A stretch of 64,000 nucleotides of DNA from Xiphydria camelus (GCA_963678675.1 OY783194.1:9454607-9518606), one strand, 5' to 3'; counted from the first letter of the stretch, positions 44,795 to 55,194 are shown. Made by a program: numbers and translations. The notes: generated from the letters alone by a model not told the origin.

Positions 44795-46512
44795 TAACAG
44801 TAACTCCGGAACGCCGAGAGCAACTCTCAGTCTCACTGACACTCGCAGGCAACTGCAGCAGCCCGCGCACACAAACGTTAGGGCGACGTGAGTGAGAACG
44901 GTGCGACACCGTTTGGCATAGTTGCGTAGTCAGTGGTGATCATCGCATAAATCTCCTTCCTTTTCAATTTAGCATATCTTGCAAACCAGGTGAGATACGT
45001 TGAATGGCTATTTATCTTTTTCTTCAGAAACAATTCGAAATAAACTATGGTATAATTAAAAAATTTTTTAATTGCAAATTTCTATGTAAATTCAAGCATT
45101 GAAAACTTTAAAATCAATCATGTGTAAACAATGGAAAAAATTTTGGTTTCGCTAGGAAAAATGATGAGATTTTTCTAAATGGGTTACAAAAAGAAATTGC
45201 TCATTTGGAGGTCCTAGCTTCTTAGGCGTTGAAGATAGGGTAAAAGGTGTAATAGATTTTTTGTAGATAATTTTATTATCTACAACTTTTGTCTGAACTA
45301 TTTTTCAATAGGTCACGTAGTTTTCAAAATATTAGTGAAGAACCGATTTTTTCAACAATAAATAATTTTTTTACACACTTTGCCGGGGCGGTGGGGGGGG
45401 GATTCTTCTTTTACTATGTTCCCTCCATTAATAACATCAAAACACACCTTTTCCCAAGTTTTCGCCATTATGTCTCATTTTTCGATTTAAACGGAAATTT
45501 GACTGGACTATGGGAACGGAGCAAACGCATACCTGTGTCTTTGCAATGCAGCCAGTGGTGTTCAACTGAGAATTCTCCCCGAATTATTCCAACATCTTCA
45601 TCCCCTCATAACGCTTAGGATATTGCATAAAAACGAAAAGTCATACAACCTTTTTTACGTATTTTCACCTACTCTATAACATTTATTTAAACAATTTTTT
45701 CATTTTCTTTAGTCTCCGTGAGATATTATTTTAAAACAATGGTGTCCGGGGGAGGTTTTTATTGTTTTTCCCGGCTTCCGACCGGTTTTGGATCCTGAAA
45801 TTTTGGGGGTAGTATTGTAACATCTTCATGTAACTTCAGTCAAAAATCCAGGGAGGAGAATCAAAATGTTAGGTTCAGAGCTATTTTTACTGGACTAGAC
45901 AAACCCTCCGGTGACTCGTTGCACTACTATAGGGAAGAGACATTTTAAAAAATTCTTTAACCAAGTATAACAACGGATTCTAGATGAATAAATATTCAGC
46001 GGAAAAGAGCTTTTTTTAATTTTTATTAACGTTGTTCGGCGTAAAAGTATAGTTAAAAGTGCTTCATTTCAAATGCTACTAAAACGGCTTATGATTAGAT
46101 CAACAATTTCTACATCACATCCGGTGACACATTCTGTTATATTCATTGTATCGCCCAATCACGTTTTCGGTAGTTGCTCAGTGCGATCGTGGAACGAGCT
46201 ACCCGAGATGAAAATGGATGTGCGGATCCATTCATTCACGTCAAAAATGAATGCCAATCATATCGCCTTTTTTCATTCATTATATTATCTCATATTATCA
46301 TAATTATCACTTTCTGTAAACTCTTTTAATTCACGCACGAGTGTATTGCTAATTAAATAATAAAGCGAATGATAGATGCTAAGAACAAGCAGGGGCTGCG
46401 AATGCGCTCGCAGTCACGTATCTTTCACGGAAGGTTAATTGCCGGACGGATCGTAATGCGTTACGCGTTATAAAAATCACTTTACTGATTACCGCTATCT
46501 TTCTAATACTTA

Positions 46513-46651
46513 GGGCCGGTTGTACAACATGCCGATAGTGTTATTCCTGCCGACAAGTCCGCTTTACGCTATAGTCAAAATACGTCAAAAGCGGACTTGT
46601 CGGCAGGATAACACTATCGGGCAGTATATCGGCATGTTGTACAACCGGGTC
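46513..46651. mobile_element. 139-bp hairpin MITE, TTA-flanked
   Basis: GGGCCGGTTGTACAACATGC at the left and GCATGTTGTACAACCGGGTC at the right, with TTA at 46510-46512 and 46652-46654. The inner part is also palindromic (AAGCGGACTTGTCGGCAGGA). PIF/Harbinger-like by ends and duplication. Confidence 0.85.
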
Positions 46652-47016
46652 TTAATCTGCTTAAAAAGAGAAGAAGCGACGAGTTCCGACAGATGGTCTA
46701 TTAGACCGGGAGCTGAGAGACATTGAGTATGAAAAAACCGCTAACCTCATTCTAATTGGTGATTTGAGTTCAGAAAGACTTAAAAAATGACATCGTGGAG
46801 GTTGCCGGACGTAATTATGGTCAATTTTTTTTATCAGCCACTTAATAGGAGTTTTCGATTCCGTCGCTGTAGCTGTGAAAAAAACGTTGTTCTTGACTAT
46901 TAAAAGGTTGTTTGGGTAAGGTATGAAATTAAAAACGGCGTCATCATAATACAATACAAATTTATTTATTAATGAAAAAGAAATAAGTGGTTTATATAAA
47001 TAATTATTATCGAAAA

Positions 47017-48201
47017 CTAACAAAATTGTACAATTACGTATGTAAGTTTTGACAATGGTTGTGGATGCATTTGCAAAGGAGATACAATTAACGCGTTGCT
47101 TTTTTTACAATTACAGGACATTGTTCTGCAATCAGCATTACATTTGCAAGGCTCGATTAAAAAACTTGGCAAAGGCGGTTTTGTCATTTGCACCGGGTGG
47201 AGCTGTCCATCTCGTCTTTCATAGCCAAATTGGAGAAAGTTCAGAGGCTCACATATTGGTTGTGAGGAATTTTTCCACAAATATCTTTGGGCTGCTGCTC
47301 TTAAGCAATGTAAATACAAAGCATCAGAAGTACAAACAACTTTAGATATATTGAAATTAAAACCGATATTACGGGTAATTTTGATCTGAAACGTAGTTCA
47401 TCTGCTGTGGATTTTTCTTTAGCAAATAAATAAGTGCAAACTTCTTCGATGTTCTTAAAATGCATCGGAGTTTCGGAGTTATTTGCAAAAGTTGAGAGAG
47501 CATCCTGAATGAATACTTCGGCTGCAGCGTTTATACATTGCTTCTTAGTTGTAAATCGGCTTGTCGTATCGCAACCGGTTAGAGCATGTAACGCGGGTAA
47601 AATATTACACATTTTTTCGCCAAGTGATTCAGCTGCTAAATGACAGCTTTAAAGATTTCCTGTTTTACTCGATCCTTTAAACCAGATATCTCGACATCCA
47701 ATGTTCGACAGTCTACGCCAAAAGTGAATGCTAAGCACGAAAACATCAGTATCCGAACTATTTATAATTCAAACTCAACTCAACTTCATTTTTTTACTTG
47801 TTCAATCCCTCCACGAACAGCGTGAAAAGTATGGCTGAACATTCTACAAACTACTTCTAGGTGATTAGAATTCAAGTCTAGCACTTCAGATAAACTATTA
47901 CTTTGGAGCTTCAGCATTTTGTGGGGTCTTCATATTCACCGATAATGAACAGTTCTGTTTCAGCATTGATGTTTAAAAAAGTTGGAGCATACATGCAAAT
48001 AAATTGAACAAGCTGCTGTTTGTTTTGAGGACAAGAAAAAAAATCTTTGCAGTCGGTCGGGATTTTGGTTGAAGGACTTGATATAACAATTTGCTTCGGT
48101 TTCGTTCCTTTCGATCGTAATTGCGACTCAACGTACTTAATAGAAACGTCATCGTATCTATCGAAGATGACGTCAATTCTTTTGGCGAAATGCTGGTTCA
48201 T
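47017..48201 (-). pseudogene. CDTTS-family protein, C-terminal half (copy B)
   Basis: The minus-strand blocks in order are: 48201-47911 with RIDVIFDRYDDVSIKYVESQ; a frame-broken stretch to 47650 containing SSDTDVFVL; 47612-47301 with NILPALHALTGCDTTSRFTT; and 47319-47017 with a Cys-rich tail (CKCNADCRTMSCNCKKSN) that then shifts frame. The DTD and GCDTTS blocks are the most conserved parts of the family as I recall it. It joins the 339-codon frame upstream after one frame change near 48200. Non-functional as it stands. Confidence 0.65.
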
Positions 48202-49217
48202 GAAAGATTCTGTATACGTTCGAAAAATGCAGTGGCGAAATCTCCGAAAGTATTATATTTTTGAAGTTGAATTTTAAGCACTATTGACATTCCATCGAAA
48301 ATACAAACTTTCGAATGATCAGATTTTATTATTTGCTGGAAAGTGTTGTTTTCACATGCATGTATTTTTTGAATTTCGATTACTAATGCTGATTTTATAC
48401 TTTTCCTGTAGAACCCTTCGTGCTCAAAAAGATATGCAGGGTAATCAAGTATTTTATGCGATAAAAACTGTCTAAGATCAAGTTCACGTTGTGATGCCAC
48501 CATAAATGATTGTTGAAATGTAGTATTATTGGTTATGAGTTCTACTTTTTTATCACTACCTGTAGATTGCTTTTCTTTGGTGGGCTTGTAATTGAAATTA
48601 TAAAATGGTTTTCTTGCTAGTGGGTCAAAGACGTATTTGTTATTTAATTCAAACCGTTCAGTTTCGTACTCTTTTATCATCGATTCTCCAGTTTCTTTTA
48701 AATTCAACAAACATTTGACAGTGTTTTCATCTGCAAGAGCTTCGGTGTAAATATTGCGAAGACCGAGATCTACATCGATGTTAAATATGTTGCAACCTGT
48801 TAAAGACAAAATCAAACTTTGAATGTTTTGTTCGTCCTTCGCTATTCGTGCTTTACTCCACTCACTATGAAAGGAAGAATCAATGTCGCCGGTAGCATCA
48901 CCTTCTATCTGAACGTATGATACAATAGCATTGTGAATTGCATTTTTAAATGGATATAACAGTAACCAGCGTTGAGTTGCATCTTCATTTTTAGTAATCC
49001 CTATCAAGCCTCCAGTTATAGCGAATGATCGATTCTGGGACTGCTCGAGTGCCATATCGCAACCAATAGAATTTAATTTACCTGGTGTTCTCACTGACAG
49101 CATACCTTTCCGCAAATTATCGACAACAAAACATGGTAATTGAATCATATCTTGTAAGTAAAGTGTTATTCCGCGAATGTAATTCGTATGATTCATTGCA
49201 AAAATGTACGGCAGCAT
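48198..49217 (-). CDS. CDTTS-family protein, N-terminal/middle domain, 339 codons
   Basis: This is the longest recognisable open frame on the minus strand. It begins MLPYIFAMNHTNYIRGITLY, followed by LPCFVVDNLRKGMLSVRTPG, DMALEQSQNRSFAITGGLIG and ITKNEDATQRWLLLYPF. The HTNYxRxxxxYLxDM, DMALEQxxNRS and GGLIGITKN blocks are typical of a multicopy family of arthropods and cnidarians. Later blocks include TGESMIKEYETERFELNNKY and HSKVCIFDGMSIVLKIQLQK. It is in frame with itself but not with the C-terminal half, and upstream coding (FLRDMNARNETFKYYNDYYD, 49335-49217) is in another frame. The ATG is probably internal to the original gene. The function is unknown. Confidence 0.65.
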   Translation of the reverse strand: MLPYIFAMNHTNYIRGITLYLQDMIQLPCFVVDNLRKGMLSVRTPGKLNSIGCDMALEQSQNRSFAITGGLIGITKNEDATQRWLLLYPFKNAIHNAIVSYVQIEGDATGDIDSSFHSEWSKARIAKDEQNIQSLILSLTGCNIFNIDVDLGLRNIYTEALADENTVKCLLNLKETGESMIKEYETERFELNNKYVFDPLARKPFYNFNYKPTKEKQSTGSDKKVELITNNTTFQQSFMVASQRELDLRQFLSHKILDYPAYLFEHEGFYRKSIKSALVIEIQKIHACENNTFQQIIKSDHSKVCIFDGMSIVLKIQLQKYNTFGDFATAFFERIQNLS

Positions 49218-49392
49218 TGTTCGTGTGCACAGTTTCTGTCGGCTTTAATTGAATCTAATAGAATTTCAACCATATCGTAGTAATCATTGTAGTATTTAAA
49301 AGTTTCGTTACGAGCATTCATATCTCGCAGAAAGTCAGCTCCACCCGGTGCAAATGACAAAACCTCCTTTGCCAAATTTTTTAATCAGGCCT

Positions 49393-49506
49393 TGCAAATG
49401 TAATGCTCATTGCAGAACAATGTTCTGTAATTGTAAAAAAAGCAACGTTCATTGTATCCCTCTTTGCAAATGCATCCACAACCATTGTCAAAACTTACCT
49501 ACGTAA
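49393..49506 (+). pseudogene. Inverted, in-frame duplicate of the Cys-rich C-terminus
   Basis: The plus strand reads CKCNAHCRTMFCNCKKSN, then CIPLCKCIHNHCQNLPT and a TAA stop at 49504-49506. In the left arm (47185-47080, minus strand) the same region changes frame after KKSN. The copy C fragment (52590-52475, minus) is also in frame (CKCNADCRTMSCSCKKSNIN). So the inverted arm and copy C keep the Cys pattern that the main copy has lost. Confidence 0.75.
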
Positions 49507-50624
49507 TTGTACAATTTTGTTAGAGTTTTCGATATAATAATTATTTATATAAACCACATTTCTTTTTCGTTAATAAATAAATTTGTATTGTATTATGATG
49601 ACGCCGTTTTTAATTTCATACCTTACCCATACAACCTTTTAATAGTCAACAACAACGATTTTTTCATAGCTACAGCGACGGAATCGAAAACTATTAAATG
49701 GCCGATAAAAAAATTGACCATAATTCCGTCCGGCAACCTCCACGATATCATTCTTTAAGTCTTTTTGAACTGAAATCGTCAATCAGAATGAGGTCAGCGG
49801 TTTTTTCATACCCAATGTCTCTCAGCTCCTGCACTATATCGGAAATGCCCAAAACCGGGCTTACCCAGGAACCGATAATCCAACCATAATTCCAGGAAAT
49901 CCTAACATCCAGCTTTCCAAGTAATAGGGATCGAACCATTCCTCGAAGACAGGCCGACCGACGCGATTGGTGGGAGGACACCGTGGTAGGCGATAGGTGG
50001 ACCGATGCGTCAGAGGGCGATTCGGGGGGGGGGGGGTCCGGTAGGTCGTTCGGTCGGTCGTTGATCCGAAAAATTATTTTATAAGGCGGCTCCCCACTCA
50101 CGCTGAGAATCCCCGAGAACACCCGAGAAGCGTAAATGTGGGTCGTTTTTCGTCTTCTGGTTCTCGCGGTTTTCTGTTCAGGCCCATCCAAACTCGCGCC
50201 AAGAAGTTCCGTGAACAACGCAGAAGCATGAATGATCGTAGTATTCCGCTGCTCGTTCTCACGCTCGCCTGGTCTCCAAGCGATATCGGTATTTTGGCCC
50301 GCTTCAAAGAGTGCCGTAAATGATTAGGGTTATTGGTTTATGACTAGGGTAAAGGCCGAATTCGAAACATGTATAGCAGTATCTATTATCGTGGGCACTA
50401 CAGGAGACGACCCATTCTAACCTGACGCATACCGCCCGCCTCGCCGTCGCGACCGATTTCGGAGCGACAAAGCGGGGGTATGTTTCGACGAGTCAGGCTA
50501 TATCAAATGATAGAGCAACCTTCTTCTATTGGGAATCGACATGGGGGCGTGACCTAACCAATATGGCGCCGAATAAGACCTAAACCATACGACAATACAC
50601 GCGATTTGTGAGATAATAGTAAAA

Positions 50625-50792
50625 ATGTTAATAACTGTAGATCACATTTATGATTGGGCCCAAACAAATCCTTCTCATCGCAATGTGATTGAAGGAAATC
50701 GTGTCCTTAATGCTAATCACATAATAAAAATTGGTAGAAATATGCAAAATGTGATACCCGGTTGTATCAATTTGACAGCTGTCTGTCTTTAA
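50625..50792 (+). CDS. Short conserved open frame (55 codons)
   Basis: It starts MLITVDHIYDWAQTNPSHRN, then VIEGNRVLNANHIIKIGRNM, and ends TAVCL. The other copy (54517-54702) keeps the frame with mostly conservative changes and extends to LQMSHLS. The pattern EGNRVLNANHIIKIG recalls the N-terminal part of SWIM/YqaJ-type multicopy proteins of arthropods, but this is a recollection without a search. It could be a first exon or a relic. Confidence 0.4.
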   Translation: MLITVDHIYDWAQTNPSHRNVIEGNRVLNANHIIKIGRNMQNVIPGCINLTAVCL

Positions 50793-50888
50793 AAGTCTCA
50801 TTTAACGTAGCACGTCTTATTTTATTGCACGTTGGCATGCCTTCAATTTATCTATTTTTTCTAATTTTCTAAACAGGTTTTCAATATA

Positions 50889-51789
50889 CAGGGTGGACCA
50901 GGTTAAACGTAATTTTTTTTATATGTGATAGAACAATAAAAAAAAGTACTTTCATAAGAAAATTTGTTTCAAAAATGTTTCCTAATAAAGATACAGGGTG
51001 TCAAAGTTTCGAAAAAAAAATGGTTTTCTCAACATAACTTCTAAACTACTTGATCGATTTCCATGAAATTTCGCACACAGGCTAATGTCGTACAGCTCTA
51101 AGTAATAATTAAATAATTTTAAAAAATTCTCCAGTGGCGTAGATACTGGGGGCCGGTACCCCCCTTTCCCCCTGCTAAATATCATGGAAATCGATCCAGT
51201 GGCTTAGAAGTTATGATGCTAAAACCATTTTTTTTCGAAATTTTGACACCCTATATCTTTGTTAGAAAACATTTTTTTTTTAATTTTCTCATGAGAATCT
51301 ATTTTTTGTTGTTGCTCTATCACATATCACAATTAATGGAGTTCAACCTAGCTTTGGCCTGCTCGCAACCCTATAAATTAAAATAAATATCTCAAAAACG
51401 AAGCCATAAATCAAAAATTTGCAAGGGTCATTTTCTTCTCTAAATTAAACGGGGAATCCAATAATTAAATTTTCTTTGCAAAATATCCAGTCGCGCCGAA
51501 GATTGGGAGGGGGAAACGGGGGTACCGGCCCCTAGTATCTACGCCACTAGAGAATTTTTAAAAATTATTTAATTATTGCTTAGAGCTATTCTACATTAGC
51601 CTATGTGCGAAACTTCATGGAAATCGATCAAGTAGTTTAGAAGTTATGATGAGAAAACCATTTTTTTCGAAACTTTGACACCCTGTATCTTTGTTAGGAA
51701 CATTTTTGAAAAAAATTTTCTTATGAGTCTACTTTTTTTTGTTGTTCTATCACATATAAAAAAAATGACGTTTAACCTGGTCCACCCTG
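50889..51789. mobile_element. 901-bp CAGGGTG-type element, TA-flanked
   Basis: CAGGGTGGACCAGGTTAAAC and GTTTAACCTGGTCCACCCTG, with TA at 50887-50888 and 51790-51791. The other copy of the host segment (54775-54783) shows the empty site with one TA. The interior contains two further inverted repeats around TTTCGAAA...TTTGACACCCTG. Related sequence lies at 62685-63395. Tc1/mariner superfamily by duplication. Confidence 0.88.
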
Positions 51790-52136
51790 TATACTACGCG
51801 TTCATTTGATTTTGGAAAACCGTGAAAACACAAGGATAAATGTTTTTTCGAATTACTTTCGCAGCCACTAACTGTACAAGGCTTTACATATTTTTTTTAT
51901 TCGTTCTACGAAGCTTACACCACTTATTATATTCTTTACATTTTATAAATTCTCATGTAAATTTCATTCACTAAACACGATCAGCTGTCCGTACTTTGTA
52001 TGTACATAGCGTCTTAATAATGATTGGGGGATCCGCCACCAGATGGCGAGCATCCAATGTCGATTGCCAATATTTGATAAGCCAGGTGTTTGGTTTTCCC
52101 GAACGGTCATCTATTGAATTCGTCATTTCTGACCTT

Positions 52137-52790
52137 TAGTGCAGGCGCTGAGAAACATTACGTATACAAAAAAAGTTGACTGCATTCTGATTGATAATTT
52201 AAGTTAAGAAATACCTAAGAAATGATATCGTGGAGGTTGCTGGATGAAATTAACGTTTAATTCTTTTTTTTTTCGGCCCTATAATAGGAGTTTTTGATTC
52301 CGTCGCTGTAGCTGTGAAAAAAACGTTGTTCTTCACTATTAAAAGATTGTTGAGGTAAGATATGAAATAAAAACGGCACCATCATAATACAATACAAATC
52401 TAATTATTAATGGAAAAATAAATAAGTGGTTTACATATTAAATATTGAGAAATAAAAAAATTGTTCACTTACGCAGGTAAGTTTTGAGAAAGGTTGTGGA
52501 TGCATTTGCAAAGAGAGATACAATTAATGTTGCTTTTTTTGCAACTACAGGACATTGTTCTGCAATCAGCATTACATTTGCAAGACCTAATTTAAGAATT
52601 TGGCAAAGGCGGTTTTTTCCTTTGTACCGAGTGAAGCTGTCCATCTCCTGCTTCATAGCCGAATTGGAGAAAGTTCAGAGGCTCACATATTGGTTGTGAG
52701 GAATTTTTCCACAAATATATTTCGCCTGCAGCTCTTAAGCAATGTAAATGCAAAGCATCAGAAATTTAAATAACTGGATACATTGAAATT
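52137..52790 (-). mobile_element. CDTTS-family transposon fragment (copy C)
   Basis: It starts with the end seen in copy B (TAGTGCAGGCGCTGAGAAAC) and runs through the subterminal region and the Cys-rich C-terminus (minus strand, 52590-52475, in frame to a TAA stop). It is cut at 52790 by the next element. The other side of that element does not continue it. Confidence 0.75.
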
Positions 52791-52793
52791 GAA

Positions 52794-54253
52794 GGGTCCA
52801 GTGGAAAAACGATGAAGGTCCACTTTTTTTCGAAATCGACATTTTAGCGGCATCTGTTAGCTTGTAACATGAAGAATCGACACACCAAACCTTATAGGGA
52901 TCAAACATCAAAATTCCACTAAAAACTGCGTTTGAAAATACGTAGCACAGTGGAAAAACGATGAGACTCCCACGCGCCCGAGGACGAACGATGAGGTTCC
53001 TTCTCTCCACCGATTATTAAATGGTCTCCAGCGTTCCCTATTTTCATTGTTTTCAACCTGTTTTCTGTGCTTGAACGCAATAGTATTATTGTTAGCTGTT
53101 ATAAAGTTCGCTGTTGTTTATTTTATAATACGTATTAAACTTAAGGTGGGTTTATATAGAAATTTAATTTAATTTTAGCGTAATGTAATTTAAGACTTAA
53201 TATAATTAGAATTTTTTTTTGGAACCGTTTCCTTCACCACCTCGTCACAGAAAAAGGAAGACTAGATTGTGTAAAAGTTTTTTTCCCTATTCGCGTGGCC
53301 ATAGCTATCTAGAGTGTGATAGAGATATGAGCATTATTAATCAAAAATCATACGTAGAAATGCCTTAAGGATGGAGGGATGTGATTAGTCAGAGCAGACG
53401 CAAACCCTCACTGTTCACTGTTGTAGATTGTAAGACGGAATTCTTCAAAGCGTGGACAGATTACTTATCGCCGATATACAAACCGAAATGTCCGTTCCCC
53501 ACAAGAACGATTCGACGCTTGAAGATCTCCTCCGATACACCACAGTATATCAACATTAGCCCTTCATTTTGTGGTACACTTTATAAGCATAACGTGTTTT
53601 GGGTGCCACCAAAGAGAGGCAAAAATAAGGGAAAGAACCCCCCACCAAGACAGCAGCTCCGTAACTCCTACGATGGGCCCCTTCCTATTAATTTATCCAA
53701 GTATAATGACCTGCAACACCTAACCAAATTTCTCATCAACGAAGATGCCAAGAAGTTTTATCATAATTTAGTCACAGATAGAGCTGTCCCAGAAAGTCAC
53801 GATGATATTTATTTTGATTACGAGGAAGACGATGAATAATGCGGGAACTTTTTACTACATGGATTAAAGTTTTAGTTTTTAATAACAATTTAGTAGATAT
53901 TTTAACAGCAATAATGTATGAATGTTCATGAATATATTCAGTTTCGTTTTTCACATTACATATTCTTTATTTTTGACAATATATAATCACTTAGCTTTAA
54001 TTTTGAATGTCTATATCTTTGAAGTGAATATAAATGTTGAGTATACATGATGTTTTTATTCGTGCCTGGATTCAAAATGAGGTTCTAATGAATTTTTGAT
54101 CGAGAAAATTACACAAAAAGAACTCTAAATGTCATTAAAATTATTGTTTCAAACATTGATTTAGAAACTATTTCACCAGATATTGTGAAACTTTAACTTT
54201 CGTTTTTCTCGACTTCTTAAGAAATGCACCTTAATCGTTTTTCCACTGGACCC
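52794..54253 (+). mobile_element. 1460-bp TIR element with GGGTCCAGTGG ends
   Basis: GGGTCCAGTGGAAAAACGAT at the left and its reverse complement at the right; similarity extends outward through TTGAA/TTCAA. A second GTGGAAAAACGATGA copy lies inside at 52952. The target duplication is unresolved because the right flank is not the continuation of copy C. It encodes one protein relic. Confidence 0.75.
53327..53839 (+). pseudogene. Unidentified transposon protein, one in-frame stop
   Basis: From ATG at 53327 the frame reads MSIINQKSYVEMP, a TAA at 53366, and then stays open for 157 codons: GWRDVISQSRRKPSLFTVVD, FFKAWTDYLSPIYKPKCPFP, TRTIRRLKISSDTP, LPINLSKYNDLQHLTKFLIN, ending in an acidic DDIYFDYEEDDE. 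A basic-proline middle and an acidic tail are apparent. The style (short single-frame protein with WxxxLxPxYxxxxPF and the KYxDLQHL block) recalls multicopy insect proteins, but I cannot name the family. It is centred within the TIRs, so it probably belongs to this element. Confidence 0.55.
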
Positions 54254-54516
54254 TTCAATTGAGTAAGCAGGTATTTCTGCGCGAGTAACCGAGGGTTTAG
54301 AGTGGGGACAGGTTCTCGTGTTCCCGGGGGTCTCTCGGCTAGCCCTTTCCAGAGTCTTCTCGCGAGTCTTCTTGGCGAGCTTCTCGCCGAGACTTCTCGG
54401 CGTGAGTGGGGAGCCATCTATTGGGAATCGACATGGGGGCGTGACCTAACTAATATGGCGCCGAATAAGACCTAAACCATTCGACAATACACACGATTTG
54501 TGAGAAAATAGTAAAA

Positions 54517-54702
54517 ATGTTAATAACTGTAGATCAAATTTATGATTGGGCCCAAACAAATCCTTCCCATCGCAATGTGATTGAAGGAAATCGTGTCCTT
54601 AATGCTAATCACACCATAAAAATTGGTAGAAATGTGGGAAATGTGACACCCGGTTGTATCAGTTTGACAGCTTTCTATCTTCAAATGTCTCATTTATCGT
54701 AG
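54517..54702 (+). CDS. Short conserved open frame (61 codons)
   Basis: MLITVDQIYDWAQTNPSHRN, VIEGNRVLNANHTIKIGRNV, GCISLTAFYLQMSHLS. It is the homologue of 50625-50792, with the same start and frame and a longer end. The AFYLQMSHL ending fits the CLQTS-like block of the SWIM/YqaJ-type proteins mentioned there, which makes it slightly more convincing as a true N-terminal fragment. Confidence 0.42.
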   Translation: MLITVDQIYDWAQTNPSHRNVIEGNRVLNANHTIKIGRNVGNVTPGCISLTAFYLQMSHLS

Positions 54703-54984
54703 CACGTTTCATTTTGTAGCACATTGCATTGCCTTCAATTTATCTATTTTTTCTAATTTTCCAAACAGGTTTTCAATGTATACTACGCGTTCATTTGCTT
54801 TGGGAAAACCGTGAAACCAAGGATAAATGTTTTTTCAAACTACTTTCGCAGCAACTAACTGCACAAGACTTTACATATTTTTTTATTCATTCTACGAAGC
54901 TTACACCACTCATTATATTCTTTAAACTTTATAAATTCTCACGTAAATTTCATTCACTAAACACGATCAGCTGTCCGTACTTTA

Positions 54985-55194
54985 CCCGGGCTCACGGATT
55001 CTGAGCCTAGTCACTTTTCAAAATGTCATATTTCAATATACTAACCAATGAATAATTAATTATCATGCTTTCATTAGCCAGGGCAAACGCCGCGTTAGCT
55101 AATGAAAGTATAAGATTTAATTGCTAATTGGCTGTTACGTTAAAAAATTACATTTTGAAAAGTCACTAGGCTCAGAATCCGTGAGCCTGGGTGT
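54985..55194. mobile_element. 210-bp MITE, copy 1
   Basis: CCCGGGCTCACGGATTCTGA at the left and TCAGAATCCGTGAGCCTGGG plus TG at the right, flanked by TA (54983-54984, 55195-55196). The sister segment at 51985-52000 is unoccupied. The same family and length occurs at 60851-61060. Confidence 0.85.

Larger units (their letters stand above)
36405..45897. mobile_element. 9.5-kb composite foldback element
   Basis: The ends TAGTCCAGTAAAAATAGCTC and GAGCTATTTTTACTGGACTA are flanked by GACA (36401-36404, 45898-45901). The arms are about 1.1 kb: left 36405-36789 plus 40482-41241 and about 42632-42720; right 44540-44678 plus 44795-45897. The left arm is split by a THAP-type element and two MITEs, the right arm by one MITE. 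A mariner palindrome sits in the loop. The related repeat at 33935-34060 shows an unoccupied flank. No transposase of its own was recognised. Confidence 0.75.
46702..49836 (-). mobile_element. Long-palindrome DNA transposon (CDTTS family, copy B)
   Basis: Inverted ends TAGACCGGGAGCTGAGAGAC (46702) and its relative closing CTCAGCTCCTGCACTA (49836). The arms are about 500 bp (to about 47215 and from about 49335) and include the gene's Cys-rich C-terminus. The coding strand is minus. The 5' end of the gene is replaced by the inverted 3' end. A fragment of a related copy lies at 52137-52790. No target duplication was found. Confidence 0.75.
50542..52086. repeat. Duplicated segment, first copy
   Basis: Apart from a TA-flanked insertion at 50889-51789, this segment matches 54425-55267 (TTGGGAATCGACATGGGGGC at the start, CCAGATGGCGAGCATCCAAT at the end). 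The two differ by scattered substitutions. Both carry a short conserved open frame. The other copy carries a different insertion instead. Confidence 0.85.

Noticed and set aside
50982..51185. Conserved small protein shared with 62778-62984 (GGYRPPVSTPLENF)
   Set aside because: Similarity follows from the shared non-coding transposon sequence; the frame has no independent support.
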